Below are positions 1 to 8,989 of a stretch of 64,000 nt of DNA, piece by piece. The translations under genes and the position numbers were made by a program. The stretch lies in the NCBI GenBank assembly GCA_002499585.1, contig DAMH01000011.1:7518-71517 (forward strand). The letters run 5' to 3'. Numbering within the stretch: the stretch's first letter is position 1; each line of letters starts with the position of its first letter. The notes under the pieces are model-generated. The model had not been told where the DNA came from. It searched no databases and was given only the letters and a program-made list of their open reading frames with translations. Source of the DNA: Euryarchaeota archaeon UBA552. Lineage in GTDB: Archaea; Thermoplasmatota; Poseidoniia; Poseidoniales; Thalassarchaeaceae.

Positions 1-1017
1 TTCCCCCGGCAATACAAATGCCACCATCGAAGAGATAAAATCCTCGGAACAAACAGTATCCAGACCGACCTTGTCCATGATCAGCCTGCGTGCAGTTAAC
101 GCTAATTTCCTGTTACGCGCCATTACCTCCTGCCAACCGCCGGGTAGAAGGGAACCGAAGAAACTGATGGCGAAGGGTATGCACATCCAAGGTGTGGGAT
201 CTACGGTGCCCGTCCAGTCAAACTCGAGTCGAAATCTGCTTGATTGCCCAATTGGGAGAGTCGCACCATGGCTAATGACAAGTGGCCTCAACCCCCTTTT
301 GTCTTCCCTTGCGTACAGAAACGCTGATCCTTTGGGTGTACAGAGCCATTTGTGACAATTACCAGTTGCAAAGGCCACGTTCAATTCCTTGAGGTCGATA
401 GGAAGCAGTCCTGGTCCATGTGCGGCGTCTAGGAGCACGTCGACACCCCGTCCCCCAAGAATCCGGATCAGCTTCTCGAAGGGCAATCGTATCCCTGTAG
501 GGCTCGAGACTGTGTCAATCAGGGCAAGACGAGTCCGTTCGGATATTTTCCCAAGAACTGAGTCTATTACCGCCTCATCGTTTGTGACCGGGAGCGATAT
601 CTGCGCTACCTCGACCTTGAAACCCTTATTGCGTGCCTGATAATCCACAGCGTTTCGACAGGCCTGATACGTTGTATCTGTCACCAGGACCTCATCACCT
701 GCTCCCAGATCTAGGGATGACAGCACGGTATTCACCCCTGATGTGGCATTAGGAACAAATGCCATACCGGAGGGTTCTGCGTTCAAAAACTCAGAGAGAG
801 ATGTAACAGCATCTCCCCAGAGATGCCTTCCATGTCCGTCGATAAAACTCACTGGATCGGCTTCCATCATTTCCCTAAGCTGGGATTGTCGATCAAGTAT
901 GCTAATTGGACAGGCGCCAAACGATCCATGATTCAGAAAGTCAAGGCCTTCTCTCAGCCCCCAGAGGTTATTGAGGTCTCGTCTTATCTGATTAGAATCT
1001 ATGATACATCCCTCCAA
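1..1017 (-). CDS. Isopenicillin-N-epimerase-like class V aminotransferase (partial)
   Basis: This is a fold-type I PLP enzyme of the class V aminotransferase group, in the CefD-like branch that also contains cysteine desulfurase-like lyases. The visible 339 codons show HGSFGACP near residues 30-37, a DAAHGPG segment holding the PLP-ring aspartate, and the PLP lysine at about residue 223 in GNCHKW. The C-terminal end runs off the left edge; family members are usually near 390 residues. No ATG lies before the HGSFG motif, so I chose the TTG at 1017, which overlaps the end of lipB by 19 bases. It is the last visible gene of the lipoate/2-oxoacid dehydrogenase operon. The substrate cannot be predicted; sulfur supply for lipoate is a speculative link. 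Confidence 0.75.
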   Translation of the reverse strand, partial: MEGCIIDSNQIRRDLNNLWGLREGLDFLNHGSFGACPISILDRQSQLREMMEADPVSFIDGHGRHLWGDAVTSLSEFLNAEPSGMAFVPNATSGVNTVLSSLDLGAGDEVLVTDTTYQACRNAVDYQARNKGFKVEVAQISLPVTNDEAVIDSVLGKISERTRLALIDTVSSPTGIRLPFEKLIRILGGRGVDVLLDAAHGPGLLPIDLKELNVAFATGNCHKWLCTPKGSAFLYAREDKRGLRPLVISHGATLPIGQSSRFRLEFDWTGTVDPTPWMCIPFAISFFGSLLPGGWQEVMARNRKLALTARRLIMDKVGLDTVCSEDFISSMVAFVLPGE

Positions 1018-1709
1018 CTCAAAGGCGGAGAAAGAACCCTTGAAATCGCCTCTTCTGAAGTCTGAATCATGGCCTCCATAATTCGATCACGATCTATGAA
1101 TCTGCCTTCTAGATCATGGGTATGGCCTAATTTGTGAAGCGATGTCGTAGTGCCTGCACTCAACCCACAGCAGTCTAGGTCCTCGACCCTCGTACCTGGA
1201 GTTTCAATATTTATTGAGATCCCATGTTTGGAGACCCAGTTCCTGAAAGCTAGGCCGACTGAACAGATTTTGTAACCGTCCACCCATACTCCCATCATGA
1301 CATCGTTCCGTACACCCGTAACGCCGCAATCGGCCAAAGCGGAGATAACCCAATGTTCCATTTTCGACACTATCTGGGGTACACCCCGCTCATTTTCCAA
1401 CCATTTGATTATCGGGTATATGACCAACTGACCGGGCCCGTGCCAGGTCATCCCTCCGCCACGATCCACATCCACGGTACGATACCCATCCGCTTTCGCA
1501 CCCTCCTTCCTCGCTCTGGGCCCCATTGTAACGACCTCGGGATGCTGGAGAAACAGGATTGTGTCCGCTACGGAGTCTTCGATCCTCTGCTTTCTGAGCC
1601 GATCCATCGTCTGAGTGGCATCTGAGTAGTCTACAACGCCGCCGACAACCGCACGGGCTACATTCATGTCATCCAGAGGGGCTCTTACCATTTCAACAGG
1701 AGCCATCAA
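999..1709 (-). CDS. lipB: Lipoyl(octanoyl) transferase LipB
   Basis: LipB moves octanoate from octanoyl-acyl carrier to the target lysine of lipoyl domains, before sulfur insertion by LipA. The 236-residue protein has the family signature RGGGMTWHGPGQ near residues 83-94, the catalytic lysine in YKICSVG (about K147) and the catalytic cysteine in CCGLSAG (about C181). Its start overlaps the stop of lpd by 4 bases, and lipA heads the same operon, so the lipoylation route is encoded next to its substrate E2. The length is normal for the family. I see no truncation or missing catalytic residue. Confidence 0.93.
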   Translation of the reverse strand: MMAPVEMVRAPLDDMNVARAVVGGVVDYSDATQTMDRLRKQRIEDSVADTILFLQHPEVVTMGPRARKEGAKADGYRTVDVDRGGGMTWHGPGQLVIYPIIKWLENERGVPQIVSKMEHWVISALADCGVTGVRNDVMMGVWVDGYKICSVGLAFRNWVSKHGISINIETPGTRVEDLDCCGLSAGTTTSLHKLGHTHDLEGRFIDRDRIMEAMIQTSEEAISRVLSPPLSWRDVS

Positions 1710-3145
1710 GAGGTGTGGATGGCATGTCCAAGAGTCTTCAGAACACTTTCGTGGAAGGCTTCGGCCATCGTTGGGTGGGCATGAACGGTTCCCCCAATGT
1801 CTTCCAGAACGGCACCCATTTCAAGCGCTAGAACAAATTCTCCATGCAATTCTGCAACGTGGCTGCCGACTGCCTGAATTCCGAGAATGACGTGGTCGCT
1901 CTCTCTTGCGGTGACCCGCACGAAACCAGCGGTCTTCTCAGCCTCCAAGGTCAAAGCTCTACCATTGGCGGCAAGGGGAAACTTGCCGACAATTATCTCT
2001 TCTCCCCTCTGAATAGCTGTTTCCGGATCGAGTCCCACGGAGACTATCTCGGGTTCTGTGAAAATGATGGCCGGAATCGCAACTTTGTCAAATTCTCTCT
2101 CCAATCCAGCAATTATCTCGGCAACCATCTCGCCCTGTGCACTGGCTTTGTGCGCCAACATTGGATCTCCGGCGACATCTCCAATTGCATAAATGCCGGG
2201 AATGTTGGTCCTACAACGCCTGTCGATCCGAATAAAGCGGCCGTCATTGTCTAGGCGTACTCCTGTTTTTTCAAGGCCCCACCCGTCCAAATTTGCCTTT
2301 CGGCCGACTGTGACAAGAACCTTGTCGACGTCGATTGACTTCGACTCTCCCCCTGAATCGTAACTTAGGCGTACCTTTCTGGAACCCTCCTGATTTTCGA
2401 TGTATTCTGTTCCCCTTGCGAGGGCATTTCTGTTTACCTCTACGCCGTGTCTCTTTAGCCAAATTTCCAATGGCCTCCTGATTTCCTTGTCCATCATCGC
2501 AAGGATGTCATCCATTCCTTCAATCACGGTTACCTTGGATCCCAGCTTGGCCATCGCACATCCCAACTCCAAGCCAATGTAACCCCCACCTACGATCGCC
2601 ACATCTCCCGGCAGATCTTGGAGATCAAGGGCCCCAGTACTGGAAAGTATCCCATCTTCATCGCATGGCATGAATGGTAGGTCTATGTGCGTGGAACCCG
2701 TGGCTATGATGATATTGGCAGCCTCAAAACGCAGGAGACCTTCAGTGGAGTCGACTTCGCAGGTTTTCGGACCGGTGAATTTTGCCCATCCGTGGACCAG
2801 TTCTGCGCCAGCAGTCTTGAGGAGAACTTCAACACCTTTGTTGAGCCTGTCCACAATGGAATCCTTCCATGAGACCAGCCCCTGCATGTTCAGAGTTGGA
2901 GTTCCATCGACGCTTATTCCCATGTGGCCCCCGTTTTCGGCATGTTGTGCCAGTGACTCAAACCGCTCGGCTGCATGAATGATGGCCTTGGACGGGATGC
3001 ATCCCCGTATCAAGCAAGTACCGCCGTACCTAGAGCCCTCTACAATAACCGTGTCGAGACCCAACTGGGCGCACCTTATCCCGGCCACATATCCCCCTGG
3101 CCCACCGCCAACGATTAGTACGTCACAATTCCGTGTTTCTACCAT
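1706..3145 (-). CDS. lpd: Dihydrolipoyl dehydrogenase (E3)
   Basis: E3 is an FAD flavoprotein that reoxidises the dihydrolipoyl arm of E2 and passes electrons to NAD+. The 479-residue protein begins with a Rossmann segment (VLIVGGGPGGYVA) and carries the redox-active disulfide in GGTCLIRGCIPSKA (C44 and C49). A second nucleotide-binding glycine motif appears as VAIVGGGYIGLELG, then the FAD motif IYAIGDVAG. The C-terminal dimer domain ends in HPTMAE, giving the catalytic H457/E462 pair. It starts 9 bases after the E2 stop and overlaps lipB by 4 bases, so it belongs to the same transcript. All active-site residues are present. Confidence 0.96.
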   Translation of the reverse strand: MVETRNCDVLIVGGGPGGYVAGIRCAQLGLDTVIVEGSRYGGTCLIRGCIPSKAIIHAAERFESLAQHAENGGHMGISVDGTPTLNMQGLVSWKDSIVDRLNKGVEVLLKTAGAELVHGWAKFTGPKTCEVDSTEGLLRFEAANIIIATGSTHIDLPFMPCDEDGILSSTGALDLQDLPGDVAIVGGGYIGLELGCAMAKLGSKVTVIEGMDDILAMMDKEIRRPLEIWLKRHGVEVNRNALARGTEYIENQEGSRKVRLSYDSGGESKSIDVDKVLVTVGRKANLDGWGLEKTGVRLDNDGRFIRIDRRCRTNIPGIYAIGDVAGDPMLAHKASAQGEMVAEIIAGLEREFDKVAIPAIIFTEPEIVSVGLDPETAIQRGEEIIVGKFPLAANGRALTLEAEKTAGFVRVTARESDHVILGIQAVGSHVAELHGEFVLALEMGAVLEDIGGTVHAHPTMAEAFHESVLKTLGHAIHTS

Positions 3146-3154
3146 AATAACGCC

Positions 3155-4441
3155 TCACATGAAAATCAAGGAAGGGTGCTCTAGCATTTTCTTCAGATCC
3201 TGAATCAGGGATGCGCCGTCCGCACCGTCTACTACCCTGTGGTCCCATGAACTGGACACGTTCATTATTTTACGGACAACCACTGAACCAGATCTTACAA
3301 CCGGCATGTCCCTCGCTTTGTGAATCCCGAGTATCCCAACCTCTGGATGATTTATGATCGGGGTTGCGCCAAGCCCCCCGTCTCTGCCCAGGCTTGTTAT
3401 TGTAAAAGTTGAACCAGTGAGGTCTTCTAAAGTCGCGGATCCATCTCTCGCGGCGCCAGTGACCCTTTGCATCTCTGCAGCAGCTTGCCAGACGTCCATC
3501 GACTCAGCGTGCTTCACGACAGGGACATACAACCCCCGTTCGGTTTGAGTTGCTATCCCTAGGTGCACGGCATCGTGTTCTGTGATTATTCCGGCCTCAG
3601 AGTCGTAGGTTGCATTACACTTCTGATGCCTTGTGAATGCCCTCGCGAGAGCCTTCATGACGAAGGGTAGGTACGTTAATTTGGGCTGATCGGCGTTTTT
3701 ACCGGAGTTGAGGAGTTGTCGCAACTCCTCAAGCTGAGTGATGTCAATCTCTTCAAAGTATGAAAAATGAGGAATCGAGGTTTTCGAGAGGATCATCTGC
3801 TCGGCAATCTTCCTCCTCAAGCCCACGACTTTGATTTCCCGGGTTGCGGTTCTTCGAACAGGAGTGGGGCCACTGGCCACCTTTCCGCCAGTAGCAAGGA
3901 ATGCATCCAAATCTGATTGTTGTATTCTCCCTGCCCTGCCACTGCCTTTGACCGAGGACAGGTCGACTCCAGATTCCCTGGCCCGCCTCCTCACTGCAGG
4001 ACTGGCCAAGACGCCGGAACTGGCAGAAGACATCTGCGCAGGAGGCCGTTCATTCACCTCTTTCGCAGGTTGCGGTTTTGGATCAGGTGGGCTCTGAGGC
4101 GATGGAATACTCGGGGGAGCATCTTCAAAACTCTTCATTTCAGGTTCAATCTCGGACTGGTCGGGAGCTTCTTCTTGTTGGCCCCCGTCTGACTCGTCGG
4201 AGTCGAATTCCACGAGCACGGAGCCAACGGCCACCATGTCTCCAACCTCTCCATTGAGTGCGATTATGACGCCTGAGTAGGGGGATGGGATTGTCACAGT
4301 GGATTTGTCGGTCATTACGTCGACTATCGCATCGTCCTCTGATACAGACGATCCGACCTCGACGTGCCATGTAACTATCTCGCCCTCAACAACCCCTTCT
4401 CCAATGTCTGGTAGTTTGAACGCCCTTCTGGCCATGGTCAA
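3155..4441 (-). CDS. bkdB: Dihydrolipoyllysine acyltransferase (E2) of 2-oxoacid dehydrogenase
   Basis: E2 forms the core of the complex and transfers the acyl group from lipoate to CoA. The 428-residue protein has one N-terminal lipoyl domain with the modified lysine in MTDKSTV (about K46). A linker rich in Pro, Ala and Glu follows, then a peripheral-subunit binding domain (ASPAVRRRARESGVDL, about residues 147-162). The C-terminal acyltransferase domain has catalytic HRVVDG at about H401. The start overlaps the E1 beta stop by 4 bases; a second ATG two codons in is an alternative. The E1 alpha type suggests branched-chain substrates, although E2 alone does not prove this. Confidence 0.94.
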   Translation of the reverse strand: MTMARRAFKLPDIGEGVVEGEIVTWHVEVGSSVSEDDAIVDVMTDKSTVTIPSPYSGVIIALNGEVGDMVAVGSVLVEFDSDESDGGQQEEAPDQSEIEPEMKSFEDAPPSIPSPQSPPDPKPQPAKEVNERPPAQMSSASSGVLASPAVRRRARESGVDLSSVKGSGRAGRIQQSDLDAFLATGGKVASGPTPVRRTATREIKVVGLRRKIAEQMILSKTSIPHFSYFEEIDITQLEELRQLLNSGKNADQPKLTYLPFVMKALARAFTRHQKCNATYDSEAGIITEHDAVHLGIATQTERGLYVPVVKHAESMDVWQAAAEMQRVTGAARDGSATLEDLTGSTFTITSLGRDGGLGATPIINHPEVGILGIHKARDMPVVRSGSVVVRKIMNVSSSWDHRVVDGADGASLIQDLKKMLEHPSLIFM

Positions 4442-5454
4442 CCCTCCAATGTCTCACGTATGGCTTCTGCGATCCGATGTGGGCTGGGCATGTAGTCCCA
4501 CTCTGTTGTATGAGGGAACGGGGTGTCCCACCCTGTGACCCTTTTGATTGGGGCCTCGAGCTTCCAGAAGCACCTCTCTTGAACACTGGCGGCCATCTCC
4601 GCCCCGAAACCACTTGTCTTGGGGGCTTCGTGAACTATTACGCATCTCCCTGTTCTGTTCACTGATTCAACAACTGCGTTCTTGTCCCAAGGGACCAGAC
4701 TTTGCAAGTCTATCAAGTCGCAGGAGGTTCCGCTTTCCTTAATCGCCTGTTCACACACGTGGACCATGGTTCCCCAGGCAATAACTGTGCAATCATGGCC
4801 CTGCATCGCTAGCCTGGCTTGACCGATGGGTATGTTGTAATGACCCTCTGGGACATCGGCCTCTGAGTGCCCCGACCATGTAGGAACGTTGTGCGGATCG
4901 CCGTAAAAGGGGCCCCTGTAGCATCTCTTCGGCTCGAAAACCACTACCGGGTCATCAGACTCTATGGCCGATATAAGCAAACCCTTGGCATTGTAGGGGG
5001 TCGATGCGTAAACCACCTTCAGGCCCGGCGTGTGAGTGAATTGAGACTCAGGGGATTGGGAGTGGTGATGACCTCCTCTTATTCCGCCTCCGGCAGGAGT
5101 TCTGATTGTGACAGGAGTCCAGAATTCTCCACCAGACCTGTGGCGCAGTTTGGCGATCTCGTTGACAATTTGGTCATAAGCTGGGAATATGTAGTCAGCA
5201 AATTGTATCTCGCAGACCGGCCTCAACCCGTTCAGACCCATGCCGAAGGCTATCGCGGCAATGCCTCCCTCCGCTAAGGGGGTGTCGAATACCCTGTGAG
5301 CGCCGTGCTTTTCCTGCAATCCGTCTGAGGTTCGAAAGACCCCGCCAAAGTAACCAACGTCTTCACCGAATAATAGTACATTAGGATCGTTGGTGAGCAT
5401 AGTATCTAGCGCCGAGTTAATTGCTTGAACCATGTTCATTTCAGTCACGTTCAA
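4438..5454 (-). CDS. bkdA2: 2-oxoacid dehydrogenase E1 beta subunit, branched-chain type
   Basis: E1 beta pairs with E1 alpha in a thiamine-diphosphate heterotetramer that decarboxylates the 2-oxoacid. The 338-residue protein has the family features LFGEDVGYFGGVFR near the N-terminus, DTPLAEGGIAAIAFGMGLNG, an EIQFADYIFPAYDQIVNE segment and the RTPAGGGIRGGHHHSQSPE loop. The C-terminal transketolase-like domain includes SLVPWDKNAV and VIVHEAPKTSGFG. It overlaps both neighbours by 4 bases, which implies translational coupling and balanced subunits. The length is typical. Substrate preference is inferred from E1 alpha. Confidence 0.94.
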   Translation of the reverse strand: MNVTEMNMVQAINSALDTMLTNDPNVLLFGEDVGYFGGVFRTSDGLQEKHGAHRVFDTPLAEGGIAAIAFGMGLNGLRPVCEIQFADYIFPAYDQIVNEIAKLRHRSGGEFWTPVTIRTPAGGGIRGGHHHSQSPESQFTHTPGLKVVYASTPYNAKGLLISAIESDDPVVVFEPKRCYRGPFYGDPHNVPTWSGHSEADVPEGHYNIPIGQARLAMQGHDCTVIAWGTMVHVCEQAIKESGTSCDLIDLQSLVPWDKNAVVESVNRTGRCVIVHEAPKTSGFGAEMAASVQERCFWKLEAPIKRVTGWDTPFPHTTEWDYMPSPHRIAEAIRETLEG

Positions 5455-6695
5455 TCACCTCCGTTCTGCCTCATTTCGTCCCATTGCTCTTTGAGGTGCC
5501 AAGGAACTTCTGAGTACACCTCGGTGAATATCGTGTCCGTAGAAGGGTACGGGCCCTCGGCAAGGTCGCCGAATTTTACAGCCTCTTTGTAGGCTTTCAT
5601 CACCTCTTCATCAATCGACTCCTCCATAGCTTTGTGCTGATCCTCGGACCACATGCCTTCCTTGATCAGGTGATCTTTGAGGCGGTATATCGGATCCCCA
5701 CCCGGCCATGAATCAGGTTCGTCAGACGGTCTGTAACGTGAGGGGTCATCGCTGCTACTGTGCGCCCCAGCACGGTACGTGAGCACCTCAATGTGAGTTG
5801 CACCTTTGCCTGCCGAAGCCCTTTCCCTTGCCCACCTTGTGACTGAGTAGAGAGCTAGGAAATCGTTTCCATCAACTCTCAGGGACGGAACATTGTATGC
5901 AAGCCCTCTGTCTGCGAAAGTGTTGCTTCCACTCGCTAGGTTGGCATGTGTGGAAATGGCCCATTGATTATTTACTACATTTAGGATGACGGGAGGCCTA
6001 TACACGCTTGCGAAATTCAACGCATAGTGATAGTCACCCTCAGCGCTTGCCCCGTCACCTATCCACGTGATTGTGACTTCATCACGTTCTTTGTATGCAG
6101 ATGCCATTGCAACACCGACTGCTTGGCTAAATTGGGTGCCCACGGGGCTGGAAACTGAGATATACCGACCGTCGCGATAGGTGTAGTGAACAGGCATCTG
6201 CCTGCCTTTCACATTATCCTCGACATTACCAATGCAATGGCATATCATGCTTACCATGTCCCTCCCCCTCACAAACTGGGCACCGGGCTGCCGATACGTG
6301 GGAAATATCCAATCTTGTTCTTTCAGTGCCATTGTCTGGGCTATTGCAACTGCTTCCTCGCCTAGTGACCTCATGTAGAACGACAGCTTACCCGTCCGTT
6401 GCATCTTCATCATCCTGTCATCGAATATCCTGAGCCTAACCATGTGCTCGAGACCCTTCAGCATTTCATGCGATTCAAGATCCGGGTCCCATCCCCCAGA
6501 CCTGGAACCATCGTCATTCAGAACTCTGATTAGGCCCACTGCATGAGACTTAGTGTCAGATGCAGTAGTGGTCACAGGGTCGAGGTAGTCAAGATCCCCG
6601 GGCTCAAAGTCCCACTTGGTGAAAAATGCCTTTTCGCCCGGCCTAAACGGTGCGGTGGGCACTCTGATCGGCTTCTCACAACCATCATTGTTCAT
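5451..6695 (-). CDS. bkdA1: 2-oxoacid dehydrogenase E1 alpha subunit, branched-chain type
   Basis: E1 alpha binds thiamine diphosphate. The 414-residue protein carries the ThDP motif starting at GDG (about residues 213-215) and ending in NNQWAIS (about 242-248). The stretches GKLSFYMRSLGEEA and FPTYRQPGAQFVRG match what I know of Pseudomonas-type BkdA1 much better than pyruvate dehydrogenase, so oxidation of valine, leucine and isoleucine oxoacids is the best guess. A phosphorylation-loop-like RAGAHSSSDDPSRYR is also present. It overlaps lipA and E1 beta by 4 bases each. About 80 N-terminal residues precede the conserved domain, as in bacterial BkdA1. Pyruvate cannot be excluded as a second substrate. 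Confidence 0.92.
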   Translation of the reverse strand: MNNDGCEKPIRVPTAPFRPGEKAFFTKWDFEPGDLDYLDPVTTTASDTKSHAVGLIRVLNDDGSRSGGWDPDLESHEMLKGLEHMVRLRIFDDRMMKMQRTGKLSFYMRSLGEEAVAIAQTMALKEQDWIFPTYRQPGAQFVRGRDMVSMICHCIGNVEDNVKGRQMPVHYTYRDGRYISVSSPVGTQFSQAVGVAMASAYKERDEVTITWIGDGASAEGDYHYALNFASVYRPPVILNVVNNQWAISTHANLASGSNTFADRGLAYNVPSLRVDGNDFLALYSVTRWARERASAGKGATHIEVLTYRAGAHSSSDDPSRYRPSDEPDSWPGGDPIYRLKDHLIKEGMWSEDQHKAMEESIDEEVMKAYKEAVKFGDLAEGPYPSTDTIFTEVYSEVPWHLKEQWDEMRQNGGD

Positions 6696-7717
6696 GATAC
6701 AGCACCGCCCTCAGCTGATATTGGAGGGTTCTGTAACCTGCTTATGGCCGAACCAGTTGCATCTCTTGTTACAACGGGCTCAGCCCCCATCGCCTCCTCC
6801 CATAGTAGCCCGGCTCGGTAACTCGATCTCACGAGTGGACCGCATGCAACTGCTTCAAAACCCATTTTCCTAGCCTCTAGGTCCCACATTTCGAACGAGG
6901 ATGGCTCTGGGAATCTGTCAATTGGAAGGTGGCGATCCGATGGTTGCAGATATTGTCCTATTGTCAGTAGGTGCACCCCGGCTTCGCGCAGAAGCTTCAT
7001 TGCGTGCAGTACTTCCTGATCGTCTTCGCCCAAGCCCACCATCAGACTTGACTTGATCTTGAGGTCTGGTCTGAGCCTCGCTGCGGTGGACAGAATGGTC
7101 AGGGACTGAGTGAAAGAAGCGCGTGGGTCCCTGACCCGTCTGTCGAGCCTCGGAACGCACTCGACATTGTGCGCGAAAACCCTCAATGGAAGATCGTACA
7201 ACAGACTTTCTAGGGCTTCTATGTTTCCATCCAGATCCGAACACAAGAGTTCCAATCCGACGTTGGGATTCCTTTTGTGGGCCGCTTTTATGCATTTTCG
7301 GTAGTGCGATGCACCTCCGTCCGGGATGTCGTCTCTGTTTACGACTGTGATCACGGCATGATTTATGCCCATGGTGTCGATTGCGAAAGCTATGTTTTGA
7401 GGCTCGTCCGGATCCAGAGGAGGTGGTCTGTTTAAGGTGCCCACTGCACAAAACTTGCAACCCCTAGTGCAGGACTTTCCAGCGACCATGAATGTTGCCG
7501 TCCCCCTCCCCCAGCAATCGTGTATATTCGGACACCGTGCTTCTTCACAGACAGTATGAAGGCTATTTTCTTGCACATTTTGCCTCGTTACGAGGAATTC
7601 TTTTTGCGCATTTCCAACAGGCAGAGAGGTCTTGAACCACGATGGAAGCCTCTTCCTCTCCCCTCTTCGACGGGCCATCAGAGAGTCACTACTCGCAATG
7701 GGGAGCCGTCGGGGCAT
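6692..7717 (-). CDS. lipA: Lipoyl synthase LipA
   Basis: LipA is a radical SAM enzyme that inserts two sulfurs into the octanoyl chain on E2. The 341-residue protein shows both iron-sulfur motifs. The auxiliary cluster cysteines lie at about C57, C62 and C68 (CEEARCPNIHDC). The radical SAM cluster is CTRGCKFC at about C83, C87 and C90. The C-terminal RSSYRAG holds the serine that ligates the auxiliary cluster. It is the first gene of the operon. A TTAAT element about 26 bases before the ATG at 7717 is compatible with leaderless transcription; an ATG 13 codons further in is another possible start. Confidence 0.95.
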   Translation of the reverse strand: MPRRLPIASSDSLMARRRGERKRLPSWFKTSLPVGNAQKEFLVTRQNVQENSLHTVCEEARCPNIHDCWGRGTATFMVAGKSCTRGCKFCAVGTLNRPPPLDPDEPQNIAFAIDTMGINHAVITVVNRDDIPDGGASHYRKCIKAAHKRNPNVGLELLCSDLDGNIEALESLLYDLPLRVFAHNVECVPRLDRRVRDPRASFTQSLTILSTAARLRPDLKIKSSLMVGLGEDDQEVLHAMKLLREAGVHLLTIGQYLQPSDRHLPIDRFPEPSSFEMWDLEARKMGFEAVACGPLVRSSYRAGLLWEEAMGAEPVVTRDATGSAISRLQNPPISAEGGAVS

Positions 7718-7742
7718 GCCTCTGCGAGGAAATGGGGGCAGA

Positions 7743-7747
7743 TTAAT
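7743..7747 (-). promoter_or_regulatory. Candidate TATA box of the lipA-bkd operon
   Basis: On the minus strand the stretch ACCATTAATC lies about 26 bases before the lipA ATG. This is the archaeal TATA-to-start spacing of a leaderless transcript. The divergent SDR gene starts close by, so both promoters share this short region. Weak evidence, sequence only. Confidence 0.3.
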
Positions 7748-7776
7748 GGTTGCGCGGAGCCATGTGGCGCATTACG

Positions 7777-8556
7777 ATGGTTGAAATTGTAAATCCACAC
7801 CCGAAAGGTATGCACGGTGCGGTTCTTGTGACTGGCGGCGCAAAGAGAATTGGCCGACACATATGCCTCGCCCTGGCTGAATCCGGTTATCCTGTAGCGG
7901 TTCATTACCGCCACTCAAACAACGAAGCAGACCAACTCGCTCAGGAAATCATTCAGAAAGGGGGCATCGCGTGCAGCATCCAAGGCGACCTCAGCAAGTC
8001 TGGTGAGGCGGGCAGCATTCTCGAATCCGCTTCCCAATCAATCGGTTCACCCATTATGGGCCTAGTGAACAATGCCTCACACTATGAGCTAGATAGACTG
8101 GAGGACATCAATGAAGGGTCGTGGAAAGCCCATATGGATGCAAACGTCCTAGCTCCCCTGTTACTGATCAAATCGCTCAAAAAGTCCGGAGGCCAATGGG
8201 TTACAAACATCCTAGACTACAAGATATCCTCGCCGAACGCCGACTTCCTCTCCTACACGATTTCTAAATTCGCTTTGATGGGCGTTACTGAGGTCATGGC
8301 TCGCGAACTCGCACCAGATATCAGAGTCAATGCAGTGGCGCCTGGACACACAATGGACAGCGCTCACCTTGGAAAATCCGACCTCGACCGGGTCAAATCA
8401 AATGCCCCACTGGGCATTGGCCCCTCCCCAGATGACGTTGCCAGCGCGGTTTCCTATCTGGCATCAGCAAAAACCGTTACAGGTCAGACAATATATGTTG
8501 ACGCTGGTGAAAGGTTTAGAATGACATCACGGGACCCTGCATTTGAGGGGATGTGA
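7777..8556 (+). CDS. Short-chain dehydrogenase, pteridine reductase (FolM/PTR1)-like
   Basis: This NAD(P)H-dependent SDR has the cofactor motif TGGAKRIG at about residues 19-26. The arginine variant TGxxxRxG is typical of pteridine reductases, whereas classical SDRs have TGxxxGxG. LVNNAS follows, then the YTISK catalytic pair (about Y160 and K164). FolB-like aldolase starts on the very next base after its stop, which supports a role in reducing a dihydropterin. In-frame starts exist at 7750 (TTG), 7762, 7777 and 7810. I chose 7777 because it leaves room for a promoter while keeping a short lead into the first beta strand. It may instead be a general SDR, as the substrate is not fixed by sequence. 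Confidence 0.72.
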   Translation: MVEIVNPHPKGMHGAVLVTGGAKRIGRHICLALAESGYPVAVHYRHSNNEADQLAQEIIQKGGIACSIQGDLSKSGEAGSILESASQSIGSPIMGLVNNASHYELDRLEDINEGSWKAHMDANVLAPLLLIKSLKKSGGQWVTNILDYKISSPNADFLSYTISKFALMGVTEVMARELAPDIRVNAVAPGHTMDSAHLGKSDLDRVKSNAPLGIGPSPDDVASAVSYLASAKTVTGQTIYVDAGERFRMTSRDPAFEGM

Positions 8557-8964
8557 ATGACAGGAATATCTCCAATGCTGCAGGCAGCTATGATGCTAGG
8601 GCTCAGAGAGTGGGGCACCATTAGATTGGAGGCCCTTGTTCGGCAGGTCGACATTGGCGTCCACGATCACGAAAAGGGAAAAACCCAACCATTAAGATTC
8701 GATATTGAGGTTTTGGTTGAATCCAATGATGCTGAGGATTCAATTGATGATGTGCTCGACTATGAATATCTTGAGCACTCTGTGGACTCAGCCTTGGCGT
8801 TTTCCCGTGCCGAATTACAAGAAACCATCGCTCGGAGAATTCTGGATTCCGTCATGACCCCAAAGTCGGCTCTAGCTGCCAGAGTTTCCCTTACCAAATT
8901 AGATGTTATGGGCTTCGACAGCCAATTAGGATGCACCCTTGTAAGAATGCCCAAATCAGAGTAA
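8557..8964 (+). CDS. folB: Dihydroneopterin aldolase family protein (FolB-like)
   Basis: FolB-type enzymes cleave or epimerise dihydroneopterin on the way to folate or tetrahydromonapterin. The 135-residue protein has the tunnelling-fold motif VDIGVHDHEKGKTQPLRFDI near residues 31-50, with the pterin-binding glutamate in EKGK. The C-terminal strand VSLTKLDVM supplies the usual lysine. About 25 residues precede the fold, slightly longer than bacterial FolB. It directly abuts the SDR gene, giving a two-gene pterin module. Known archaeal dihydroneopterin aldolases (MptD) are a different family, so this gene was probably acquired from bacteria. Confidence 0.78.
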   Translation: MTGISPMLQAAMMLGLREWGTIRLEALVRQVDIGVHDHEKGKTQPLRFDIEVLVESNDAEDSIDDVLDYEYLEHSVDSALAFSRAELQETIARRILDSVMTPKSALAARVSLTKLDVMGFDSQLGCTLVRMPKSE

Positions 8965-8989
8965 ATTTTCAGCCGATTCGGTCTTGAAC

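Noticed and set aside
3155..4441. Calling the complex pyruvate or acetoin dehydrogenase
   Set aside because: E1 alpha motifs GKLSFYM and FPTYRQ favour the branched-chain type, and no acetoin genes are nearby. Some uncertainty remains.
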